Part shown: positions 1-5,276 of the stretch, piece after piece
How the letters are laid out: the number at the start of each line of letters is the position of its first letter
Position numbering within the stretch: the stretch's first letter is position 1
Source of the DNA: Thermoplasmata archaeon
GTDB taxonomy: Archaea > Thermoplasmatota > Thermoplasmata > Lutacidiplasmatales > UBA184
Length of the DNA stretch: 5,276 nt
NCBI GenBank assembly: GCA_030044105.1
Contig: JASHWL010000147.1
Location: 1 to 5,276 of the forward strand
Reading direction: 5' to 3'
The notes under the pieces: model-generated
The model's input: the letters and a program-made list of their open reading frames with translations, nothing else
What the model was told of the DNA's origin: nothing
The model's database searches: none
Made by a program: the position numbers and the translations under genes

Positions 1-412
1 TGACCTTCCACCGGTAGGAGCCGAAGACGCGGAGCTGGACGAGCCCGAAGTCGGAGTCCCGGAACACGTACGGCTCGGTGCTCCCGAACTTGCCGTCGAA
101 GAGGCGGCGCTGCAGGTAGTAGACCTCGGCCTCCTGGCGGACGCCCGAGAGCGACTGGACGAGGTTGCCGAGCAACCGCGCGTTGAGGGTCGTGAGGGAG
201 TACCGGTCCGGCCGGTCGAGGTAGGCGAGGACCTTCCCGTCGCGGTAGAAGACCGCGGTCTCGTCCTCGCGGACGACGATGTTGTCGCCCCACTTGATGT
301 TGCGCGGGACGCGCCACATCACGTTCGGGCCCTTGTAGACGTCCTCCCAGTTGATCGTCGTCGCGCCGATCAGGCTGCCGCCCGAGGCGGGGATCGGATT
401 GTTGGTGACCAT
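1..412 (-). CDS. SPFH-domain protein, YdjI-like (3' end outside window)
   Basis: This is the N-terminal 137 codons of a protein that runs off the left edge of the window. I read it by translating the minus strand from the ATG at 412. The layout fits the YdjI-like branch of the SPFH (stomatin/prohibitin/flotillin/HflK-C) superfamily. It has an early W-E-D/Y-K-G-P segment (residues 22-29), the strand N-I-V-V-R-E-D-E-T-A-V-F-Y-R-D-G (44-59), a P-D-R-Y-S-L-T-T turn (68-75), then E-V-Y-Y (96-99), K-F-G-S-T-E-P (108-114) and D-F-G-L-V-Q-L-R-V-F-G-S-Y (121-133). Family members are membrane-associated scaffolds; Bacillus YdjI helps hold PspA at the membrane. No transmembrane helix or signal peptide is visible in this part. 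The start is supported by AGGAG 8 nt upstream. It is the third gene of the run after the zinc-ribbon gene, 21 nt away. The family call is good; the cellular role is inferred. Confidence 0.85.
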   Translation of the reverse strand, partial: MVTNNPIPASGGSLIGATTINWEDVYKGPNVMWRVPRNIKWGDNIVVREDETAVFYRDGKVLAYLDRPDRYSLTTLNARLLGNLVQSLSGVRQEAEVYYLQRRLFDGKFGSTEPYVFRDSDFGLVQLRVFGSYRWKV

Positions 413-420
413 CGGTGACG

Positions 421-425
421 CTCCT
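421..425 (-). promoter_or_regulatory. Ribosome binding site of the SPFH gene
   Basis: AGGAG on the minus strand lies 8 nt before the ATG at 412, inside the 21-nt gap after the preceding stop codon. The AGGA motif recurs just upstream as AGGAC and AGGAT, the last overlapping the TAG stop of the zinc-ribbon gene. This fixes the start and suggests efficient re-initiation within an operon. Confidence 0.75.
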
Positions 426-433
426 GTCCTATC

Positions 434-1180
434 CTACGAAACCCGGATGTTCTCGATCGCCTGGACCCGCGCCTTGAACGCCTGCTCGAGCTGGTTGACC
501 TGGCTCCGCGCGGTCGCGAGCACGCCCGCGACCTGGCTCGAGCTCGGGCCGGTCGCCAGGCCCGGGAGCGGGGCGATCGTCTGCGCGAGCTGGTCGCCCG
601 CCTGGGCGAAGCCGAAGTCGTACTCGTAGAGGCGGTCGAGCTGCTGCGGGTTGATCCGCACCGCGGGCGAGATCCCCGTGTAGCCCTGCTCCCCGTGGCG
701 GATCTCGCCTTCGAGCCGCATCAGGTCGGCCATCAGGGGCGCGAGGTCGGTGAGCGTGCCGAACTGGTTCGCCTGGACGAGCGCCTGGCGCGTGTTGTCG
801 AGCGTGGCCCGGGCGTTCTTGATCTTGTCCGCGACCTGGACGCGGAGCAGCGCGTCGGCCTCCCGGATGTCCTCGGCCTGTCGGTAGCCCCGGTAGCCGG
901 GCACGAGCAGCTGCAGGCGCTTCAGCACCCCGCGGTCCTGGTCGACCCGCTGGCGGAGGTCGATCGGCGTCGCTCCCGGAGCGGCCGGGGCGGGGGCGCC
1001 GCTCGAAGCGGAGGTCGCCGCGGAGGTCGCGGGGGCGGGGGAAGGCGTGGAGGGCGCCGAGGCCATCGGCGCGCCGCACGCCGAGCAGAACTTGTTGCCG
1101 GCGGGCACCGACGCGCCGCACTTGGGGCAGGTCAGCATCGCGGACGCCGGAGCGGGGGGCGCCGTGGACGGGGCGGACAT
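434..1180 (-). CDS. Zinc-ribbon protein with helical/coiled-coil body
   Basis: The 248-residue protein begins with a short Ala/Pro/Ser leader and a clear zinc ribbon: C18-P-K-C21, ten residues, then F31-C32-S-A-C35-G, the common small zinc-ribbon form seen at the N-terminus of many prokaryotic proteins. A flexible Pro/Ala/Ser linker (about 37-71) follows. The body is mostly helical: a charged helix from about 73, a striking V-P-G-Y-R-G-Y-R segment (83-90) running into E-D-I-R-E-A-D-A-L-L-R (93-103), further helices to about 147, and a C-terminal helix (about 205-246) rich in Q, R and E that may form a coiled coil. No membrane segment is visible, so it is probably cytosolic and may bridge the neighbouring membrane and SPFH proteins. 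The ATG directly follows the upstream TAG and has GGGAGG 7 nt away, so Met1 is preferred over Met15. I do not recognise the body as a named family. Confidence 0.85.
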   Translation of the reverse strand: MSAPSTAPPAPASAMLTCPKCGASVPAGNKFCSACGAPMASAPSTPSPAPATSAATSASSGAPAPAAPGATPIDLRQRVDQDRGVLKRLQLLVPGYRGYRQAEDIREADALLRVQVADKIKNARATLDNTRQALVQANQFGTLTDLAPLMADLMRLEGEIRHGEQGYTGISPAVRINPQQLDRLYEYDFGFAQAGDQLAQTIAPLPGLATGPSSSQVAGVLATARSQVNQLEQAFKARVQAIENIRVS

Positions 1181-1738
1181 CTACGAGCCTCCCGGAGGCC
1201 GCGGACCGGTGGCGGGCGGAGGGGGGGCCGCGGTGGTCGGAACGGACGGGGAATTGGCGGCGGCGTAGCTGAACGCCGAGGGGGCCGGGCGGTCGCGCCA
1301 GACCTCCCGCTGGGCCTCGCGAGGCGCGACCGCCGCGACCGCGCGCGCCCGCCACATCATGCCGACCACGGCGATCGCGAGCACGATGGTGGTAACGAGC
1401 AGGCCCGCGAGCTGCCAGGCGGTCCCGATGGACACCCCGTAGGACGGGGCGAGGCCGATCGTCAGGTAGAGGACCGCGAAGCCGAGCCCGAAGAAGCCCC
1501 AGGCCAGCGATCGCTGGTACGAGGGCTCGCGGGCCAGGGATTCCGCGAGGTAGCAGGCGAGGGCAATGATCAGGGCGATGATGCCGATCCAGACGAGGCC
1601 GTAGAAGTGCATGCTGCCGGGCAGCAGCACGTAGACGAGCGCGAACAGCACGGCCGCGATGATCAGGAAGAGCGCCGTCAGCGCGGGGGCGCTCCACTTC
1701 GCGACCTTCGGTGCGGACGGGGACGGGGGGGTCGACAT
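1181..1738 (-). CDS. Four-helix membrane protein with Pro-rich cytosolic tail
   Basis: The 185-residue protein has four hydrophobic helices at about 17-40, 43-66, 77-98 and 106-128. Positive charges sit before helix 1 (K11, K14), in the helix 2-3 loop (R70, R76) and after helix 4 (R130, R132). By the positive-inside rule both ends face the cytosol. The C-terminal tail (about 130-185) starts with a charged stretch, R-E-A-Q-R-E-V-W-R-D-R, and ends in low-complexity Pro/Ala/Ser. Helix 1 lacks a signal-peptidase site and reads as an anchor. I do not recognise a family, and no catalytic motif is apparent. The start is forced: an in-frame TGA at 1759-1757 lies just upstream and no other start codon lies between. 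No Shine-Dalgarno is present, which fits a short-leader or leaderless message. It is the first gene of a three-gene run. It may anchor the zinc-ribbon and SPFH proteins at the membrane, by context only. Confidence 0.85.
   Translation of the reverse strand: MSTPPSPSAPKVAKWSAPALTALFLIIAAVLFALVYVLLPGSMHFYGLVWIGIIALIIALACYLAESLAREPSYQRSLAWGFFGLGFAVLYLTIGLAPSYGVSIGTAWQLAGLLVTTIVLAIAVVGMMWRARAVAAVAPREAQREVWRDRPAPSAFSYAAANSPSVPTTAAPPPPATGPRPPGGS
1188..1193 (-). promoter_or_regulatory. Ribosome binding site of the zinc-ribbon gene
   Basis: GGGAGG on the minus strand lies 7 nt before the ATG at 1180, within the last codons of the membrane-protein gene. The upstream stop (TAG, 1183-1181) abuts the ATG, so the two genes are probably translationally coupled. 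The site decides the start in favour of Met1. Confidence 0.75.
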
Positions 1739-1740
1739 CG

Positions 1741-1751
1741 CCGTTGAACGG
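1741..1751. promoter_or_regulatory. Small perfect palindrome at the operon start, possible operator
   Basis: CCGTT-G-AACGG is an inverted repeat with two 5-bp arms around one central base. It ends two bases before the ATG at 1738 and covers the place where transcription would begin if the upstream TATA-like box is used. It could bind a dimeric regulator or form a weak hairpin at the start codon. Five-bp arms are short, so chance remains quite possible. Confidence 0.3.
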
Positions 1752-1766
1752 TGGAATCAGTCGGGG

Positions 1767-1776
1767 ATACTATAAG
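1767..1776 (-). promoter_or_regulatory. Putative archaeal-type TATA box of the three-gene operon
   Basis: CTTATAGTAT on the minus strand sits in an AT-rich island inside otherwise GC-rich DNA, with its centre about 35 nt before the ATG at 1738. Archaeal TATA boxes lie about 26 nt before the transcription start, which would give a leader of roughly 8 nt. That matches the absence of a Shine-Dalgarno at this gene. As a bacterial -10 (TATAGT, 1774-1769) it would lack a recognisable -35 about 17 nt upstream. The B-recognition element is not clear. Confidence 0.5.
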
Positions 1777-1799
1777 AACCTAAAGGGGCCGCTCGGCAC

Positions 1800-4700
1800 T
1801 CAGAGCCGCGGCTCATCGTCCGGCTTGTCCCGCTTGGGCTTCACGACCGGGGCCGGTGGAGGGGACGGAGGCTCGGGCATCTTGGCGGGAGCCGCCTTCG
1901 GCGGGGCCGCCGGGACCACGGGGGCCGGCTTGGCCGGGGGCGCCGCCGGGGCCGCCTTGGGTTCGGCGGGTTTGGGGGCCGGTGCCGGGTGGTCGCGTCG
2001 GGGCGGCGCCGCCGCGGGCTTGGATTTGTGCGCCGTGGCGCGGGCGGCGGAGGGCGGGGTCACATGGACGGTAGCCCCCGCGAGCGCCCGGGTGTTGTCG
2101 GTCGAGATCGGCCGGCCGCACTTCGGGCAGTTGGGGAACTGCCCGATGCAGTGTTGGCAGAGCGGCGCGCCGCACATGTGCTGCACCGACGCGATCCCGC
2201 CGCATCCGACGCACCGCGCCGTTCCCGCGGCGGGCGCGGAGGACCCGGCGGTCGCGATCGAGGGGGTGAAGGCGGCGGCCGCCGGCGCCGCCGTCGGCCC
2301 GGGGGCCGCGCTGCCGGAGGGGCGGTTCTCCGGCGCGAAGAACGTGTCGCCGTCGACCTCGGGCGCCGGTCCCGCCGGTCCGGCGGGGCCCGCCTCCGCC
2401 CGGAACTCGGGCGAGTAGGCGCCGAGGTCGAGGGTCGGGAGCGGCGCGTGGACCGCGGAGCCGGCTTCCTCGACCACCTTGATCAGCCGGGCCTTGTAGA
2501 GCCCGACCCGCAGGTTGCGGACGAGCTGGAACAGCGTCCGCTGCTCGGGCGGGAGGAGGAGCGCCTTCCGGGCCAGCTCCTCGACGTCGGGCGTGAGCCG
2601 GAGGTTCTCGGGGCGGAGGTCCGCCTCGAGGACCGCCTTGAGGTAGCCGAAGAGGCGCTGGACCTGGTCGAGCGAGTAGCCGGACGGGGAGAGCACGGCG
2701 ACGTCGGCCATGGTGAAGCCCCGCCGCTCGATCCCGGGCGGCCGGCGCTCGAGCGCCTGCGTCACGAGGTGGTACGAGGCGCTCTCGAGGTCGCGGATCT
2801 CCGCCTCGTTCAGGCGGTCGAGCTTGAGGTCCGGCGGACGGCCGATCGCGGCCAGCACCGGCTCGAGGAACTCGTACGGCACGTGCAGGGTGACGAACAG
2901 GTCGTTCTTCGCGACCGTCCGGTTGAGCTTCGCCTCGAGCAGCAGCGCCTCCATGCCGAAGCGCTGGATCTCGGCATCCCGCGTCTTCTGGACCGCGAGC
3001 TTCTTGCCGTCCTTGGCGGCCGCGAAGTCCGAGTCGAGGGCGAGCGCGCGCTCGAAGCTCCCCTGCGCGTCCTGCGGGCGGCCCGTGCCGAGGAGCGCGA
3101 GGCCGCGGCTGGTCCAGGCCTGCTTGTTCTTCGGGTCGGACTCGGCGGCCCGCTCGTAGAACGAGAGCGCCTCGTTCGGGTGCCCGAGGCGGTCGGCGAC
3201 GAACCCGGCGCGCAGCAGCACCTCCACGTTCGCGGGCGAGATCGTCAGCGCGTGCGCGAAGGCGTTGGCGGCGTCCGGCCACGCCTGCCGGGCGATCCCG
3301 ACCTCGCCGAGCCGGATCCAGAGGGCCTCGCTCTTCGGGAGGAGCTCGGTGCCCTTCTTGAGGGCCTCGGCGGCGTTGTCGAGGTGGCCGAGCCCGCTCT
3401 CCGCCTCGGCGAGCAGCAGGTAGAGGGACTCCTGGGGCGGGATCTGCGGCGTCGACTGGCGCAGGAACTCGAGCGCGTCCGCGGGCCGGCCCTCGTCCAG
3501 CAGCGAGCGTGCGATCCCCGCGATCGCGAGCGGGGAGCGGGGCTCCCGCTGCCGGACCTCCTCGTAGACGGCCCGCGCGTCCGCCGGCCGCTCGAGCGCG
3601 CCCAGCACCTCCGCCCGGAGCAGCAGGGCCGCGAGGTTCGCGGGCGCGCCCGCGGGCGCGGCCTTCAGGCCCTCGTCCAGGACCTCGAGCGCGAGGTCGG
3701 GCCGGCCCGCGGTGAGTCGGAGCCGGGCCCGCCGGATCGCGATCTCGGCCCGGTAGACCGGGTCGATCTCGGCCGCCCGCTCGTACGCGCGGTTCGCCTC
3801 CTCGGCGAGGCCGAGGTCGGCGGCGACGTCGCCGCGCTCGAGGTGGAGCGTCGCGTCGTGCGCGTCGGGACCGTCGATGGCGAGCAGCTTCGAGAGCGTC
3901 TCGAACGCCTCCTTCTTCTCGCCGGCGTCCCGGTGCAGGCGGTACTTCTCCAGGAGGGCGGGCCCGTTCTCGGGCTCGAGCAGGAGGATCGCGGTCAGCG
4001 AGTAGAGGAGCTCCGTCGGCCGGCCGAGCGCGCGCCAGGCGTCGCCGCGCGCCTTCCAGGCGGCGATCTCGTTCGGGTCCTCCTTGAGGAGCTGGTCGGC
4101 GATCGTCACGACCTCGGGGTACTGGCCGGCGAGCAGCAGGGTCTCGGCGAGCGCGAGGCGCCCGTGCCGGTGCTTCGGCTCGATCTGGAGGCCGCGGCGC
4201 TGGTACTCAATCGCGTCGGCGTACGCGCCCTGGGCCCGCAGGGCCTCCGCGACCTCGAAGTAGGCGTTCGCGTCGCCCGGCGTCGCCTGGACGGCGGCCT
4301 GCAGGACCGTCAGGGCCTCGGGGCGGCGGCCGAGCCGGAGGAGGAGCTGCCCCTTCTTCCGGAGGAACAGCGGATTGTTCGGCTCCTTCCGGAGCAGGAC
4401 CTCGAGCAGCTGGAGCGCCCGCGCTTCCTGGTTGAGCTGCGCCAGCACCTCGACCGCGCCCCAGAAGAGATCGGGGTCCTCCAGCCCGCCGGCGATCGCA
4501 CGCGCGTAGGCTTCGGTCGCCTCCGAGTTCCGCCCCGTCTCGCGGAGCGCGTGCCCGAGCTCCTTCAGGACGTCGTTGCGGTCCTGGTTGCCCGGACGGT
4601 CGAGGAAGTCCCGGTACGCCTGGATCGCGCGCTCGTGGTCGCCCACGAGCCGCGAGCCCCGCGCGATCCCGAGCAGGCTCACCGCGGCCGCGTCGGGGTC

Positions 4701-5276
4701 GGTGGAGGACCGCTCGTAGGAGACGAGGGCGGTCCGGGCGGCCCGGTCCCGCTCGCCCGAGCCTTCCGGTTCGTCGTACGCGAGCGCCAGGTAGAGGTTC
4801 CCGCGCTCGACCGCGACATCGGTGCGGGTGGCATCGAGACGGAACAGCTCGTCGAGCACGCCCGCGAGCTGGGCCGGCTCGTTCGTCCGCGCGACAATTT
4901 CCTTCTTCTCGAGGAGGTACGGGAGCTCGCCCGGGTGGGCCACGAGCAGCGCGTCGTACGCCCGGACCGCACCCGCCGGGTCACCGGCGGCGGCGAGTCC
5001 CCGCGCGAGCTCGACCTGGGCCGCCACGTCGTTCGGTTCCTCGGCCAGGACCGCACGCGCGAACTCGAGGACCGCCGGTCCGAGGCTCGCGGCGCGGGCG
5101 GCGTCGAGCGCCTTCTTCAGGTCCGGGACCGCGTGGGGATGCGCCTTCGCGAGCGCGCGGTACGCCTCGACGGACTTCGCCGCGTCGCCGCGCGCGAGCT
5201 CGAGCTCCGCGATGCCCCGCATCGCCTCGAGGCTCTCGGGCTGCGCGGCGAGCAGCGTCCGGCAGGCGCCCAGCGC
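1800..5276 (-). CDS. Giant TPR-repeat protein with RING-like zinc finger (5' end outside window)
   Basis: The frame is open to the window edge, with 18 TPR-like codons upstream of the first in-window Met (5222), so that Met is not the real start. At least 1158 residues are present, numbered here from the edge. Residues 1 to about 753 form some 21 TPR repeats with the usual pattern (small residues at helix contacts, A-Y/F near the end, P-N/P-K at the turn). Residues about 763-943 are a helical, conserved-looking domain I cannot name, including G-F-T-M-A-D-V-A-V-L-S near 853-863. A Pro/Ala/Gly linker (about 950-1019) leads to a zinc finger with C1022, C1025, H1033, C1035, C1040, C1043, C1050 and C1053. 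The tail from about 1065 is rich in Pro, Ala and Lys and ends D-D-E-P-R-L. No membrane helix is visible. TPRs bind protein partners, so a cytosolic scaffold or adaptor is likely; no enzymatic motif is seen. It precedes the membrane-protein gene by 61 nt and is probably a separate transcription unit. Confidence 0.9.
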   Translation of the reverse strand, partial: ALGACRTLLAAQPESLEAMRGIAELELARGDAAKSVEAYRALAKAHPHAVPDLKKALDAARAASLGPAVLEFARAVLAEEPNDVAAQVELARGLAAAGDPAGAVRAYDALLVAHPGELPYLLEKKEIVARTNEPAQLAGVLDELFRLDATRTDVAVERGNLYLALAYDEPEGSGERDRAARTALVSYERSSTDPDAAAVSLLGIARGSRLVGDHERAIQAYRDFLDRPGNQDRNDVLKELGHALRETGRNSEATEAYARAIAGGLEDPDLFWGAVEVLAQLNQEARALQLLEVLLRKEPNNPLFLRKKGQLLLRLGRRPEALTVLQAAVQATPGDANAYFEVAEALRAQGAYADAIEYQRRGLQIEPKHRHGRLALAETLLLAGQYPEVVTIADQLLKEDPNEIAAWKARGDAWRALGRPTELLYSLTAILLLEPENGPALLEKYRLHRDAGEKKEAFETLSKLLAIDGPDAHDATLHLERGDVAADLGLAEEANRAYERAAEIDPVYRAEIAIRRARLRLTAGRPDLALEVLDEGLKAAPAGAPANLAALLLRAEVLGALERPADARAVYEEVRQREPRSPLAIAGIARSLLDEGRPADALEFLRQSTPQIPPQESLYLLLAEAESGLGHLDNAAEALKKGTELLPKSEALWIRLGEVGIARQAWPDAANAFAHALTISPANVEVLLRAGFVADRLGHPNEALSFYERAAESDPKNKQAWTSRGLALLGTGRPQDAQGSFERALALDSDFAAAKDGKKLAVQKTRDAEIQRFGMEALLLEAKLNRTVAKNDLFVTLHVPYEFLEPVLAAIGRPPDLKLDRLNEAEIRDLESASYHLVTQALERRPPGIERRGFTMADVAVLSPSGYSLDQVQRLFGYLKAVLEADLRPENLRLTPDVEELARKALLLPPEQRTLFQLVRNLRVGLYKARLIKVVEEAGSAVHAPLPTLDLGAYSPEFRAEAGPAGPAGPAPEVDGDTFFAPENRPSGSAAPGPTAAPAAAAFTPSIATAGSSAPAAGTARCVGCGGIASVQHMCGAPLCQHCIGQFPNCPKCGRPISTDNTRALAGATVHVTPPSAARATAHKSKPAAAPPRRDHPAPAPKPAEPKAAPAAPPAKPAPVVPAAPPKAAPAKMPEPPSPPPAPVVKPKRDKPDDEPRL
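2118..2213 (-). other. RING/B-box-like zinc-finger segment of the TPR protein
   Basis: The ligand spacing is C-x2-C-x7-H-x-C-x4-C-x2-C-x6-C-x2-C, eight possible ligands in four pairs, enough for two zinc ions. The order resembles cross-brace RING or B-box fingers, though the second pair reads H-x-C where a classical RING has C-x-H. It could instead be two consecutive zinc ribbons. It is flanked on both sides by disordered Pro/Ala-rich sequence. Confidence 0.65.
3018..5276 (-). other. Array of about 21 TPR repeats (protein level)
   Basis: Units of about 34 residues follow one another almost without gaps, many ending in a Pro-containing turn such as E-P-N-N-P, E-P-K-H or D-P-K-N. The fifth full unit is enlarged by an acidic insert (about residues 168-196 from the window edge: E-P-E-G-S-G-E-R). 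The units have diverged, with no obvious near-identical DNA copies, so this is an old array and not a recent tandem expansion. It continues past the right edge of the window. Confidence 0.85.

Noticed and set aside
429..1697. Long minus-strand open frame of 422 codons overlapping the membrane and zinc-ribbon genes
   Set aside because: Its translation is Arg/Gly/Pro/Ala-rich without domain pattern, and it overlaps two genes with clear helices, a zinc ribbon and ribosome sites. It is a frame shadow of GC-rich DNA.
695..1747. Plus-strand open frame of 350 codons
   Set aside because: Its product is an Arg/Gly-rich low-complexity sequence antisense to two well-supported genes, so it is a GC-driven shadow.
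1774..1789. T-rich stretch after the TPR gene stop as a transcription terminator
   Set aside because: The T-runs are short and interrupted, no stable hairpin precedes them, and the stretch overlaps the putative TATA box.
1769..1797. Bacterial sigma-70 style promoter (TATAGT as -10)
   Set aside because: The region 17 nt upstream reads GCCGAG, unlike a -35, and the leader would lack a ribosome site. The archaeal reading explains the site better, though not conclusively.
1936..1978. Plus-strand G-quadruplex-type motif (five G-runs with loops of 3-7 bases)
   Set aside because: It falls in the Pro/Ala-rich tail, whose CCN and GCC codons on the minus strand produce such G-runs automatically. It has no link to a promoter or gene end.
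2360..2395. Collagen-like G-P-A repeats in the linker of the TPR protein
   Set aside because: Only about three triplets are present, too few for a collagen-like domain; best read as low-complexity linker.
1711..2418. Plus-strand Gly/Ala-rich open frame opposite the Pro/Ala tail
   Set aside because: The Gly/Ala richness is simply the complement of Pro/Ala codons on the minus strand; there is no independent support.
1813..3282. Minus-strand open frame of 489 codons inside the TPR gene
   Set aside because: The overlapping frame continues the TPR pattern and the zinc ligands in register, while this one gives Arg/Pro/Gly-rich sequence.

Overview
The window is very GC-rich (about 70% by eye) and almost entirely coding. 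All four genes lie on the minus strand, so the biological order runs from position 5276 down to 1. I see no mobile elements, RNA genes or CRISPR arrays. The organism cannot be fixed from this window. The one intergenic promoter region looks more archaeal than bacterial: an AT-rich TATA-like box about 35 nt before a start codon that has no Shine-Dalgarno, while the downstream genes do have good Shine-Dalgarno sites. With the small zinc-ribbon proteins, this makes a high-GC archaeon (for example a Thermoplasmatota-type lineage) my preferred guess. A high-GC bacterium is not excluded.

Region 5276-1800 holds one very long reading frame that enters from the window edge without a start. It encodes about 21 tetratricopeptide (TPR) repeats, then an alpha-helical domain of about 180 residues that I do not recognise, a disordered linker, an eight-ligand RING-like zinc finger and a Pro/Ala/Lys-rich tail. 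It is probably a large scaffold or adaptor protein.

Region 1799-1739 is a 61-nt intergenic spacer. It carries the putative TATA box and, two bases before the next start, a small perfect palindrome.

Region 1738-1 is a tight three-gene run. It encodes a four-helix membrane protein with a Pro-rich cytosolic tail, a zinc-ribbon plus helical protein whose ATG directly follows the previous stop codon, and, 21 nt later, the N-terminal 137 residues of a YdjI-like SPFH-domain protein cut off by the window edge. Membrane protein, zinc-ribbon protein and YdjI-like SPFH protein together recall the bacterial ydjGHI genes next to pspA, which act in envelope stress. A membrane-associated scaffold or stress module is therefore the best working idea for this operon. 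That is inference from layout. The TPR/zinc-finger protein may be a partner, but this is supported only by adjacency and shared orientation.
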